Origin: Piezodorus guildinii
Lineage: Eukaryota; Arthropoda; Insecta; Hemiptera; Pentatomidae
Length of the DNA: 64,000 nucleotides
Assembly: GCA_023052935.1 (NCBI GenBank)
Contig: CM041295.1
Span: 21,948,880-22,012,879, forward strand
Direction of reading: 5' to 3'
Position numbers and translations under genes: made by a program. Below the pieces are notes generated by a model that saw only the letters and a program-made list of their open reading frames with translations, made no database searches and was not told where the DNA came from. This document shows positions 11,476 to 21,540 of the stretch, in pieces (the first letter of the stretch is position 1; each line of letters begins with the position of its first letter).

Positions 11476-11639
11476 ATGAAAAGTGATCTAGAAGAATGCG
11501 CAATCGCGATGTAACGTCCAAATCAAAAATGTAATCAGATCCTGCAAAAAAAACAATAAATAATTTTTACATCATATTATAACATAATACCTACGGTTTG
11601 TAGAAATTCCCAAGCGCATAAAAGAATAAAGTTCAAAAC

Positions 11640-12884
11640 ACGTTATGAGAATCCCCTAAAACAAAAACAAAGAAAGACCACTGCAAATGCAAGTTGAAAT
11701 GAGAGCAAGCGACAATAAAAACAGCTTAAAAAACGTAATCACAAGACCCGAAAAGATAATTACAAACGTCTATAACAATAAAAAATATCAAAAGTAAATC
11801 CGAATTCAAATACGCATAAGCGATAAAAGATACAGCTCAAAAACGTAATCATAAACACCCAAAAGCACATTAATTATCTCTCTATACATAAAAAACATTA
11901 AAAGTAAATTCGAGTTAAAATGCGCGGGAGCGATAAATAAATAAAACTAAAAAAACATAATTATAGGACCCGAAAACACAATTTTCAAAACCTATATCAA
12001 TAGGAAACATAAAAAGTAAATTTTAGTTAAAATAAGCGAGAGCGATAAAAAATACAGCTCGAAAAACGTAATTATAGCCACCCGAAAGCAAAAAAATTAA
12101 TTCCTATATCAATAAAAAATATTAAAAGTAAATGCGAGTTGAAATACGCATAAGCGATAAAAGATACAGCTCAAAAAACGTTATAATAAGAACCCAAAAC
12201 AAAACAATCAATCCCAATATAAATAAAAAAATATAAAAAATAAAGGCGACTTGAAATCCGCACGAGTGATAATAAAATAGCTTTTAAACATTTTCATAAC
12301 CCCGCGAAAACACAAGGATAGATCTCTATAAAATAAAAAGATTAAAAGTAAATAGAAGTTGAAATACGCATGAGCGATAAAAAATATAGATCGAAAAACG
12401 TAATCATAACAACCCGAAAGCACATTAATTAATCCCTATATCAATAAAACACATAAAAAGTAAATTTTAGTTAAAATAAGCGCGAGCGAAAAAAATACAG
12501 CTCGAAAAACGTAATCATAACCACCCGAAAGCACATTAATTAATCCCTATATCAATAAAACTCATAAAAAGTAAATTTTAGTTAAAATAAGCGCGAGCGA
12601 AAAAAATACAGCTCGAAAAACGTAATCATAACCACCCGAAAGCAAAATAATTAATCCCTATATCAATAAAAAACATTAAAAGTAAATGCGAGTTGAAATA
12701 CGCATGAGCGATAAAAAATACAGCTCGAAAAACGTAATCATAACCAACCGAAAGCACATTAATTAATCCCTATATCAATAAAACACATAAAAAGTAAATT
12801 TTAGTTAAAATAAGAGCGAGCGAAAAAAATACAGCTCGAAAAACCTTATCATAACCACCCGAAAGCAAAATAATTATTCCAAAA
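11640..12884 (-). repeat. ~111 bp tandem repeat array, inverted
   Basis: Reverse-complement copies of the array at 10190-11475. 12178-12884 mirrors 10411-11110 unit for unit; 11640-12178 holds further, more diverged units without a mirror partner of equal quality. Confidence 0.9.
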
Positions 12885-13132
12885 AACTACCCCTCCTCTC
12901 TAAAAAATCAAAATCAACAACTATCTTAAAACTAAATAGACGATAATTAATTTTTTTTAAATATTAGCTAGTAAAAAACAGAACTTGATATCAAATATCT
13001 AAGAGACCCAAAAAAAATATCAATTATTATATGCCAAAATTATTAAAAAAGTCATAATGTTAATTAAACTAATTATTTTTCAATAAATAAATAAATAAAA
13101 CGGAATATTTAAGGCTAGAAGTGAAGAAAAAG

Positions 13133-13300
13133 GTGACATTTGACTTGGAAAAGGTAACATTTGAAATGGAAAAGGTGACATTTGACTTGGAAAAGGTGAC
13201 ATTTGAAATGGAAAGGGTTACATTTGACTTGGAAAAGGTTACATTTGAAATGGAAAAAGTTACATTTGACTTGGAAAAGGTTACAATTGACTTGGAAATG
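13133..13300. repeat. 21 bp tandem array, right foldback arm
   Basis: Eight 21 bp units, inverted copy of 9771-9938 with the same order of variants. Confidence 0.95.
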
Positions 13301-13307
13301 CTATATA

Positions 13308-14223
13308 CAGTAAACCCTCGTTTTAACGAACTCCAAGGGACCAAAAAATTCTCTGTTCGTTATAAAAGAATTCGTTATATCCGAAACATATAATGTATGT
13401 ATGTTATATGTCTTGGTATAAATTCAGGTGGTTAAAAATAAATGTTTTCATTACAGCATTCGCTTTCAGGCACATTCTTATTTAAAAACTACAAAAGCAG
13501 TTGAAACTATGCACTATGTACATATATATATATCTTATTTCACATTTTACATAATACTTTAAGATTAACATAAACCATCATTAAAAATACAAAACATAAA
13601 AAGGAACTTACAATGTCAAAATCACAGCAATTCATATAAAGTTGAAATAAAATTTTTTATCACATCCCGATGAAGAGGCAACGGAGGCATCGATTTTATC
13701 TTTAGTAGCGATAATCGTTGACAGAGGAGATTTTGATATCCCGTATTTTTCCGAAATTTTCGATTTCGACTCAATTTTTTTATCCACTTCTTGGAGAATC
13801 GCCAACCTTGTATTTAAATCAATGGATTTTCAGGCCTCGTAGGAAACTCGAATTAAAGCAAGTAATAAAAGCAATAAAAACAGAAAAACTAGCTGAAACT
13901 CTAGTAACCAGAAGCTGTTACAGACTGTGAATCACAGAATTGAGCTGTACAGATGGAAGAGGTAAGGATTTGGACAGAAAAGCGCCGCTCTTTACTGGGA
14001 ATCAAGACGTATCGTAATTTTTTTCTTCTTTATTTTTCGTAATAACCGAACAAATTCAATTCTGAAGTCTACCAAAGTAGTTCGTTAATTCGTTATAAGA
14101 GAATATTTCGTTATAAACGAGGAGAAAGCATAATTTGCTATTAATTTTTCAAGGGACCGCAACAATAGTTCGTTATAAACGGGTATTCGTTATAACCGTG
14201 TTCGTTAAAGAGAGGGTTTCCTG
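13308..14223 (-). mobile_element. pogo/Tigger-like element, internally deleted
   Basis: Inverted ends CAGTAAACCCTCGTTTTAAC and (reverse) CAGGAAACCCTCTCTTTAAC, flanked by TA at 13306-13307 and 14224-14225, the TA duplication of Tc1/mariner/pogo elements. The interior on the minus strand matches the copy at 19538 on both sides of a large deletion. Only the region coding for the first transposase residues (DASVAS) survives. Non-autonomous. Confidence 0.8.
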
Positions 14224-14439
14224 TACCTATATACCTAAACAATATAAACTCAAATCTACTACTATTTCAAGAGTTATTTTCTTTCATATTATTATTTATT
14301 TTTTTTTTTTTTATTAAGTTCAAATTTTATGTTACTCGCTTTTATCACAATTATAATAAAAACTTATTCCCTGTGTAATAGAATTATCAGAGATTAATTT
14401 AAAAAATAAATAAAGTAAGACAAATAATGTAGAATATAC

Positions 14440-14660
14440 AATAGAAAAATAATTTTATCATGGGACCCAGTTCCTGAGGAATAACAAGTATGATTCAATA
14501 ATAAGGAAAACACATCTGGCCAAAATAAATTAAAAATACTGGATTATTAACAATGTAAAGGATAGAGAAAAAAAACAAAACAATTTTGAAACAATCAAAA
14601 TATGCAATGTGGTCATTACAACGATTGAGTTCTTCTAATCTAAAAACCTATTATCAAATC
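14440..14660 (-). mobile_element. CR1-like LINE 3'UTR (left part, split by RTE)
   Basis: Matches the 3'UTR of the copy at 50099-50425 (GGGAC.AGT, GAATAACA, CACATCTGGCCA). Its continuation is 15664-15775, on the other side of an inserted RTE-like element. Confidence 0.65.
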
Positions 14661-14675
14661 TTACAATTAAATAAG

Positions 14676-15648
14676 AAGTTAGAATCGGTCATAATTACTC
14701 CGAGAGATTTGAGGTGCGATCGGGTTTGAAACAGGGAGACTCCTTTTCATCTGTGTTATTTAATATAGCTTTAGAATATGTCATAGAAAAGGTGATGTGT
14801 ACCGAGAAAGGTTTAAATATGGGTGACAGGATTCCGGTTTTGGGGTATGCCGATGATTTGGTACTGCTAGGTGAAGACACGGAAACCATAAAACTAAATA
14901 CAAGCGTGTTAATAAAAACCGGTAAAGAAATAGGACTCGCATTAAATACCGATAAGACGAAATATATTAGTAAATATTAGTAGCAAAAACGGTGGCGATC
15001 TTGGTGATATTGATATATCAGGGCATACTTTTGAACACGTAGAGAAATTCAAGTATTTAGGTTCAATGATAACAAGAAAAAATGAAATTCAGGAAGAAAT
15101 AAAGTCCCGATTAAAGGTGGGAAACGCGTGTTATTATTCAGTTGCTAAATTACTTAGCTTCTGTCTAAAAACTTAAAGGTTAGAATTTATAAAACTATTA
15201 TTCTTCCAACGGTTCTTTACGGATGTGAAACGTGGCCGCTTACTTTGAAGGATGAACAAAGGCTAAAGGTTTTCGAAAATAAGGTACTGCGTAAAATATT
15301 TGGTCCGAAGAGAGATGAGGCCACTGGGGAGTTTAGAAGGTTGCACAACGCGGAATTGCGGAACTTGTATCCTGTGAATATAATTGAGTTGATTGCATCG
15401 CGGAGACTCAAATGGGCGAGTAAGGTTGTTGGGCTCGATGAGGAGCGGATTCCGAGAAAGTTCGTATTCGCTGATCCGACCGGTAGCCGTCCTAAAGGTA
15501 GGCCGAAGCGTCGATGGGAGGATTGCGTTAAGGCTGATCTCGGGGCCTTGGGCTTAAACGGTGAACATTGGACGGGTCTGTGTAGACGGAATTTGGTGGT
15601 ATCGGCAGTGAACCTTCGGGTTTGCTAAGCCTATTATTATTATTATTA
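14676..15648 (+). pseudogene. RTE-like LINE, 5'-truncated, inserted in CR1-like LINE
   Basis: Codes across three frames for RT motifs RSGLKQGDSFSSVLFNIALE, GYADDLVLLG (YADD catalytic box), EKFKYLGSMITRKNEI, then KVFENKVLRKIFGPKRD, RRLKWASKVV and RPKGRPKRRWEDC. A frame break lies at about 14977-15000 and another near 15170. The 3' end is a (TTA)n run at 15632-15650, typical of RTE tails. TTACAATTAAATAAG at 14661-14675 and TTACAATCAAATAAG at 15649-15663 form a 15 bp target duplication with one mismatch. Clade call is by motif style only. Confidence 0.85.
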
Positions 15649-15663
15649 TTACAATCAAATAAG

Positions 15664-15775
15664 TTTGGGATAATAGCTGTTCAAAAGGGAGAGATCTGAA
15701 TGTGGATAAGGAAGAAGAATGACGTATATTGGAATAAATGGAATTCCAGAAGGGAATGGAGTATATATATATTGT
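15664..15775 (-). mobile_element. CR1-like LINE ORF end (right part, split by RTE)
   Basis: Matches the 3' end of the ORF at 50450-50535 (TTAAATGTGGATAAGGAAGA, GACGTATATTGGAA, GGAATTCCAGAA blocks). It lies only 25 bp from the CARP exon border. Confidence 0.7.
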
Positions 15776-15799
15776 ACTAAGAGATATATGTTACAGTAC

Positions 15800-15936
15800 C
15801 TTGGGCTTGTCAACAACAATGTGCCTGAGGAAGGGGTCATAGAGTAATTTGTGTGGTTCCACGTTTATTGGAGACTGCCTCCTTCCTTTGTTGCACAAGC
15901 TCCATTCGGGATTAATTCTTCCCCAGTATTCTGGAC
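15800..15936 (-). CDS. carbonic anhydrase-related protein (CA10/CA11-like), upstream exon
   Basis: A 137 bp exon on the minus strand. The acceptor TTGATTGCAG ends just above 15936 and the donor CAAG|GTACTG lies at 15800. The peptide, entering in phase 1 (two bases then 45 codons), begins PEYWGRINPEWSLCNKGRRQ, continues SPINVEPHKLLYDPFLRH and ends IVVDKPK. This is the alpha-carbonic anhydrase N-terminal core (WG..NP.W..C..G.RQSPIN), with DPFL typical of CARP X/XI. It leaves in phase 0 and joins the exon at 5528 to give DKPK|VSGTLHNTG, the expected continuation. The preceding exon would lie above 15936; I did not find it in the remaining 48 kb, so either its intron is longer than that or the exon escaped notice. 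Confidence 0.92.
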
Positions 15937-16158
15937 CTGCAATCAATTTAAAAAAAACATTATTATATAATATAATTTAATTAAATATGTCTATATAATG
16001 TTAAATAAAAAGTTAGATATCGCTGAACCAACTGTTGGAGTAGACCGTGATTACTGAGCCTAATATTATGTATTGATATGTAAAAATTGCATCATGTTTT
16101 TGATTTTTTCAGGAATGCAAAGTGGAATTAGTGAACTTCTGCTGTTTACTACAAATCA

Positions 16159-16302
16159 TCTGGTGAACGCAACACAACACTTTCATTTAGCTCCGTTGTT
16201 AAAATCAATTTAAGAATTTTAAAATACAATTAAGGCAGCACTACTCGGTGAGAAACAGGGTATGTGTATATCCTTATCATATATAAGTAAGTGAAAGTAA
16301 AA
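16159..16302 (+). mobile_element. miniature Helentron-like copy containing a MITE end
   Basis: Starts TCTGGTGAACGCAACACAAC with CTCCGTTGTTAAAATCAA, the family 5' end. It ends with a TATATAAGTAAGTGAAAGTA-type 3' end at 16277-16302. Between them lies TTAAGGCAGCACTACTCGG at 16229, continuing to GGGTATGTG: one end of the TTAA MITE family. Confidence 0.6.
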
Positions 16303-16337
16303 AAACTGGAGGATAAGATGGTTTGCAGTGATTATTA

Positions 16338-16485
16338 GGGATACTCACTACGTTAGCTATAGCATGCTATTTGTGTTATTTTGCTAAACCCGTCGAGTTT
16401 CTATAGTTATTTCCTCTATAAAATTGATGGGTTTAGCACAATAGCACAAATAGCATGCTATAGCAAACACCTATGAGTACACCTA
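16338..16485. repeat. palindromic element, ~150 bp
   Basis: GCTATAGCATGCTATTTGTG near 16355 and its reverse complement near 16445, each followed inward by TTGCTAAACCC or its complement. AT-rich centre. Possible small MITE; the edges are not certain. Confidence 0.7.
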
Positions 16486-16980
16486 TTATTACAATTGTAA
16501 AGAAATCCTGCTGAAATATATATCAATAACCGAATTAAAGTGTTCATATGTAAAATGTTTTCAAAACTTTAAAATTAAAACACAATTCCTTTATGACAGG
16601 TTAAACAAATAAATAAAAAAATTAACAGAAACTTTTATTTTCCTTGGCCCCTCTCTCAAGAGATTTCTTGGTGGGAGAGATGATTAAATTTTCCCCCGGA
16701 GTTGTTTATACGATCCTTCACAATTTCCAGAGCGACCTGTGGATTCAAACTCCATTAATGCAATGCATATTTCAAAAGGAGACTTTCCTTGAAAATGCAA
16801 AATCATGACCGACCGTTATTAATTTATCGCAGTTGAAACAGGAACACATACAAACGTATTTCACTCTACGCCGGGCTATATTACCTCTTTCTACGTTCAC
16901 TTGCAGTCGAGTAGATTCAGTTTACAAACTTGGTGGTTATAAAAAAAATTAAACAAAATAATTTATTTTCAACAAATTAT

Positions 16981-17270
16981 ATGAATGAATGAATGAATGA
17001 ATGAAAAAAGAACTTTATTCTGGGACTAGGTACCTTAAGAATAACATACAGGTACAAAACAAATAAGTATTATGACTGACCAAAGAACGCATATAAAGAA
17101 AAACAAAAAAGACTTATAACATTAATGATTACAATAAATATATACAAGTATTTTAAATGGTAACAGAAAGAAATGAAAAATTAAAATTAAAAAGATTACA
17201 ATAGTATCTAAAAGTAACATAGGGCTAACAAACCAAAGAAAAAAACTTTAGAATTATTAAAAATAATAAT
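16981..17270 (-). mobile_element. CR1-like LINE 3'UTR with (ATTC)n tail
   Basis: Reverse-oriented tail (ATGA)n at 16981-17004, then AACTTTATTCTGGGACTAGG and TTAAGAATAACAT, the conserved 3'UTR of the family at 50099. Coding part absent. Confidence 0.65.
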
Positions 17271-17389
17271 GAAAACTTTATAACATTTATGACATGAAGT
17301 GTGGACATTTCTCACATAGCTCAAATTTTTATACTGAAATTAGTTGGCATCTGGTTGGAAAGCAAGAAAGATAAATTAAGATAAAGATA

Positions 17390-17560
17390 AATTAAGATAC
17401 ATAAATAAAAAAAGTCTGGTTCTTAATCCAGTGACGCAGCTAAGAGAGCCGCTGGGATCCCTTGGGTTCGGGTTTTCCTCCACGAGGGAGGATCAGGTCT
17501 GGTGTTTCCAAGGATTATAAGTAATCCACACATGTACGCCTTTTTTTATTTCATTGTATT
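17390..17560. other. no gene recognised
   Basis: Less AT-rich, apparently single-copy stretch between a LINE tail and a Helentron copy; nothing recognised. Confidence 0.4.
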
Positions 17561-18396
17561 TCATATATAGTAAGTGAAAGTATTGCGATCGTTTTAGGGT
17601 TCCCTGAGTCCAAACGACCAAGTCTCGCAAAAATGTCTGTGTGTGTGTTGAAACTCCTGCGCGTAAAGGAAAAGCCCTACGAAACTGAAAATTGATATTT
17701 AGGAAAACTCTACACCTGAGATGTTACAGCAAATTTTTCATCAAAATCGGTTGACCATAAAAGCCACTTTATACTATGCATTTTGCACCTTTTTATGATT
17801 TTCTCAAAAACGGCTATAATGATTTTGATTAAACTCAATACGTCGATGTAAAATATAATGGGCTTTAATATGATATGTGTTTTATTCTAATTGAAATGGT
17901 CTAACATTGCCTAAATGCCGATATTTTAAATTGTCTTCCTCTAAAGTACCTTTAATTTTATAGATTTAAAAACATTAGGCACATCATTTTGTTAGCATTA
18001 ATAAATAACAGCATAATATACAAGTTTAGCTAATTTGATAATTAACTAAAGGCAAAAAAGTGCAAACATATTTTTAATGCAATTTTTTTATTTGTGAACA
18101 CAAGAACAGTAGTATAGATGTACAATATAATATACCATTGGGTAGCTAAAGATTTTAGAAAAAAATATTATCTAATTCACTGAATTTTAAAAGTTAATAG
18201 AGGGCGGTGAAAAGCCGATGAAAATAACTGATTGCTGTAGATAAAAATATTACAGATTATTTAATAAAACACACGTTTCTATTGAAATTCAATTTAATTA
18301 ATTCTTTAACAATTTATTTTTCTCTATATTTTTTTTTTATTCTTAAATTGATTTTAACAACAGAGGTAAGTGAAAGTCCTGTGTTGCACGCACTAG
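17561..18396 (-). mobile_element. Helentron/HINE-like element
   Basis: Minus copy. The hairpin end at 17568-17582 (TATATAGTAAGTGAAAG) is reduced, and the family 5' end lies at 18365-18396 (GTAAGTGAAAGTCCTGTGTT on the plus strand). Decayed, no ORF. Confidence 0.7.
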
Positions 18397-18521
18397 GTTT
18401 TTTAGATTTGTTTAAAAAAATTGTATGTATTCATTTTTTATTGTACATATATTGTATCATTATTATATAAATTAATAGTTTTGTATGTTATATTTTAGCA
18501 CTATTATTACTTCCCTAATAA

Positions 18522-18926
18522 TAATAATAATAATAGGCTTAGACCCGAAGGTTCGATGCCGATACCACCAAATTCCGTCTACACAGACTCGTCCAATGTT
18601 CACCGTTTAAGCCCAAGGCCCCGAGATCAGCCTTAAAGCAATCTTCCCATCGACGCTTCGGCCTACCTTTCGGACGGCTACCGGTCGGATCAGCGAATAC
18701 CAACTTTCTCGGAATCCGCTCCTCATCGAACCCAACAACTTTACTCGCCCATTTGAGTCTCCGCGACGCTATCAACTCAATTATATTCACAGGATACAAG
18801 TTTCGCAATTCCGCGTTGTGCAACCTTCTAAACTCCCCAGTGGCCTCATCTCTCTTCGGACCAAATATTTTACGCAGTACCTTATTTTCGAAAAATTTAA
18901 GCCTTAGTTCATCCTTCAAAGTAAGC
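18522..18926 (-). pseudogene. RTE-like LINE 3' fragment
   Basis: A frame open from 18934 to 18539 encodes LRKIFGPKRDEATGEFRRLH, RRLKWASKVVGFDEERIPRK and RPKGRPKRRWEDCFKADLG, close to the copy at 14676-15648. The 3' end is the same (TTA)n run (18522-18537 in reverse). 5'-truncated. No target duplication seen. Confidence 0.85.
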
Positions 18927-18941
18927 CGCCACAAATTGTAA

Positions 18942-19535
18942 AATTACCAAATAATGTTGTCTCAATTCCCCCCAAAAAAATCACTAAAAAAATAAATAAA
19001 TAAATTCAGATAAAAATCACTTATCACCTCACATCACGGGTTTTTGGCCTAGAAAGTACGAATCTCCACATGCACAGATCCCAAGACCCTCCATGAGTCT
19101 CAGATTTAAATGTTTTTTTTGATTTGTTTACGATACAGAAACATTTATTAATATTGAATGTTTTTAATCAGTCTATATAATAACTCCAAACCATACATTA
19201 TATCCTATTAAGTCATCAAAACTTTTTGATAAACCATTTCAATAATGGCACTTGAGATATATTTTAAATTAAACTACATATTACTAGAGTTCTCCAGTTT
19301 TCTTCAATAGCAGAAACCCCGCTAAAGTTGGCTACAAGAAGTTGGTCTTAACAAGGGAATTACGCAGAAGCCGGCCGTAACAATGAAACAAGCTTTCTGC
19401 AAGATTCAGTCTACTTCAACACCTCTACAAACTCACTTGTTATTGTTGATCGAAAGGAATATAACAGTAAAATTCAATCATCACCCTAAGTAGTTAGAAT
19501 CTAATTTAATATACACAATTAGTCGAATATCATAT
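18942..19535. other. no gene recognised
   Basis: AT-rich sequence without a recognised repeat or coding region. Confidence 0.5.
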
Positions 19536-19873
19536 TACAGTAAACCCTCTTTTTAACGAACACCCGTTTATAACGAACTATCGTTGCAGTCCCTTGAAAA
19601 ATGAATAGAAAACTATGCTTTCTCCTCGTTTATAACGAAATATTCTCTTCTGACGAACTAACGAACAACTTTTGTGGAGCTCAGAATTGAATTGGTTCGG
19701 TTATTACGAAAAATGAAGAAGAAAAAAATTACGATACGTCTTGATTCTCAGTAAAGAACGACGCCTTTCTATCCAAATCCTTCTTACCTCTCTTATCTGT
19801 TCAGCTGAGCTCTGTGATTTACAGTCTGTGACAGCTTATGTTTTCTAGAGTTTCAGCTTGTTATTCTGTTGTT

Positions 19874-19926
19874 TGTTTGTTTATTTATTTAACGTTCCTT
19901 TATGCTGTGTGGCTAATCGGACGAGG
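19874..19926 (-). mobile_element. 53 bp SINE stub with perfect 14 bp target duplication
   Basis: The last ~53 bp of the tRNA-derived SINE family (tail AAATAAATAAACAAACA read on the minus strand) between two copies of GTTATTCTGTTGTT at 19860-19873 and 19927-19940. Confidence 0.8.
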
Positions 19927-20019
19927 GTTATTCTGTTGTTATTGCTTTTATTACTTGCGTTTATTCGAGGTTAGTCTTTCTCGCTTTTCGTTCGAAGTGC
20001 ACTTCCCCTCCCTACACTA

Positions 20020-20450
20020 TGTCAAAGAGAAAATCCATTGATTTAAATATAAAGTTGGCGATTCTTTAAAAATAAAGATAAAATCGATGCCTCCATTGCG
20101 TCTTTACCGGGATGTGGAAAAAAAATTAGAGGATAAATACATGACATTCTTGATCGCCATGTTCTCCAGTGGTTTCGAGAAATAAGGGCCTGAGGAATAC
20201 CCATTTCAGGACCAATCGTCCAGGAGAAATCAAGTCGAATAGCTAATGAATTGGGCATCTAAAACTTTCAATGTTCATTTGGCTGGCTTTGGCGCTTTCA
20301 GAAACGTCATGGAATTACATCACTGGTAGTTAGCGGTGAAGAAAATAAAGTAAACCAAAGCAACGTCGATAGTTAGCTGGAAAGGTTTTTGCCAGATTAC
20401 GCAAAATATCATGCAAGAAATGGTTTTAATACGGACGAAGCTGGTGCATA
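20020..20450 (+). pseudogene. pogo/Tigger transposase, N-terminal part, broken
   Basis: Starts MSKRKSIDLNIKLAIL at 20020 then shifts frame. Later frames give VLQWFREIRA, GIPISGPIV, SRIANELGI, WRFQKRHGIT, VSGEENKVNQSNVD and NTDEAG, in the order of the CENP-B/Tc5 helix-turn-helix domains and the first catalytic Asp (N.DE) of pogo-type transposases. The rest of the DDE domain is deleted. Several stops; inactive. Confidence 0.8.
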
Positions 20451-20735
20451 GTTTTAAATGCTTTTGAAGTTTCTAATTAAAAATGTGCCTGAAAGCGAAT
20501 GCTGTATTGAAAATACCTCTTTTTAACCTCCTGAATTTACACCAAGACATATATGTACATACAACATATTTTTCGGATATAACGAATTCTTTGGTCGATT
20601 GGAGTTCGTTAAAACGATGGTTTACTAGCATATTATCCTTCAAGAAAACGAAAGGACATTTGACTTTAATACATTGTGATGTTAGCGATTACACTGTTTT
20701 TAATAGCTCATATATATTGTATTGTACTATTCGCT

Positions 20736-20763
<28 letters not shown>
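20736..20763. repeat. poly(A) tract
   Basis: About 27 consecutive A. Confidence 0.95.
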
Positions 20764-20767
<4 letters not shown>

Positions 20768-20822
20768 TTAATTTTCATGGTTAATGAAGTTTCATTCCAA
20801 ATAGTCCTTTGTTTGATTTTAT

Positions 20823-21105
20823 AGTTAGAAGAAGAAGAAAAACAAACTTTATTCTGGGACTAAGTCTCCTAAGAATAACATGAAATTTAACATAATAAAA
20901 TATTCACATCTGGCCAAGATACAAAATTAATGAGGAAAAAACAGCAAAAAAGAAAATGGATTTAACATAAGTAAAAAGAAAATAAATAAATTAAAATAAT
21001 GATAAGAAATAAATTCATTTGGTGACAATATAATTAACTAATATTCAAAGCTTTGGATAAAACTAAAAGAAAATGTACAAAATATTAATAATTTGAATAA
21101 GATAG
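20823..21105 (-). mobile_element. CR1-like LINE 3'UTR
   Basis: Reverse (TTC)n tail, then ACTTTATTCTGGGACTAAG, CTAAGAATAACATG and CACATCTGGCCAAGAT blocks shared with 50099-50300 and 14456. Confidence 0.65.
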
Positions 21106-21173
21106 GATAAATATGTAAAAATTCGGAAGAAAACAACAGAGACCTGCAAAATCCTTTATGTATTTCAGAAACT

Positions 21174-21494
21174 TATATTGAGGATGTATAGTCGACTGTA
21201 GAAACTATTATAGGTGGAATAGTCAGAATAGTCAGGAATCAGTCATTTTTTGAAAAGTTTTTAATTTTGCCAACGTTTCGGCCCAAGCTTGTGAGCCATC
21301 ATCAGGGAATTACTGAGCCATGTCCAAGTATAAACTGAGTGTTTATTTATTTATTTATATAACGTCACTTTATGCTACTATGGCTAATGGACGATGCTAC
21401 AGTGGGAGTCCTAAATTTTGCCTATCCAGGTTTTATTAGGATAGTGATCTTTAACGAGTGCCTGACTATTCCTTCCTGACTATTCCACCTATAA
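21174..21494. mobile_element. palindromic Penelope-associated element with hammerhead-like core and nested SINE
   Basis: Left arm from TATTGAGGATGTATAGTCGA, right arm ending GACTATTCCACCTATAA, flanked by the 13 bp duplication TATTTCAGAAACT. The left arm carries, on the minus strand, CTGATGATGGCTC...GGGCCGAAACGTTGG (21270-21306). A SINE fragment is inserted at 21341-21465. Same family as 37164-37374 and the arm at 56958. Confidence 0.75.
21341..21465 (-). mobile_element. tRNA-derived SINE, 5'-truncated
   Basis: Minus copy of the 3' half of the SINE (TAGTAGCATAAAGTGACG; AAATTTAGGACTCCCACTG). The tRNA head is absent. Confidence 0.75.
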
Positions 21495-21540
21495 TATTTC
21501 AGAAACTATAAAAAGGGACATTTCATGTGAAACAACCCAA

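Larger units (their letters stand above)
9764..13307. mobile_element. 3.5 kb foldback element
   Basis: Two long inverted arms start from TATATAGCATTTCC at 9764 and its reverse complement ending at 13307. The outer ~425 bp (9764-10190 versus 12884-13307) are almost identical in inverted orientation. Each outer arm holds eight 21 bp units. Inside lie ~111 bp tandem repeats, forward on the left (10190-11475) and inverted on the right (11640-12884). No transposase or other gene is present, so it must be non-autonomous. The organisation recalls Drosophila FB and Galileo elements; homology to either is not claimed. TA precedes the pogo element that abuts the right end. Confidence 0.85.
5529..15799 (-). 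other. CARP gene intron (10.3 kb)
   Basis: Lies between the two CARP exons; donor G|GTACTG at 15799-15798 and acceptor TTTTTCAG ending at 5529, both on the minus strand. It holds a Helentron copy, a transposase relic, LINE pieces, a MITE, the 3.5 kb foldback element, a pogo element and an RTE inside a CR1-like LINE. Confidence 0.88.
19538..20628 (+). mobile_element. pogo/Tigger-like element with 5' transposase part
   Basis: Ends CAGTAAACCCTCTTTTTAAC at 19538 and its inverted partner ending near 20628; TA precedes the left end. The flanking blocks TATAACGAAC and TTCGTTATA recur inside both ends. Holds the start of a transposase ORF (see 20020-20450) joined by a deletion to the 3' end. Sister to 13308-14223. 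Confidence 0.85.
21110..21540 (-). mobile_element. mariner (irritans-like) terminal fragment, interrupted
   Basis: Matches the terminal ~90 bp of the mariner family (GACCTGCAAAATCCTTTATG; end ...CATGTGAAACAACCCAA at 21540). Split at 21174 by a palindromic element; the sequence TATTTCAGAAACT is duplicated at 21161-21173 and 21495-21507. Confidence 0.8.

Noticed and set aside
15217..15411. Minus-strand frame MSLRDAINSIIFTGYKFRN (also at 18753 plus and 42515 plus)
   Set aside because: Antisense shadow of the RTE-like coding sequence; it recurs only because the LINE recurs.
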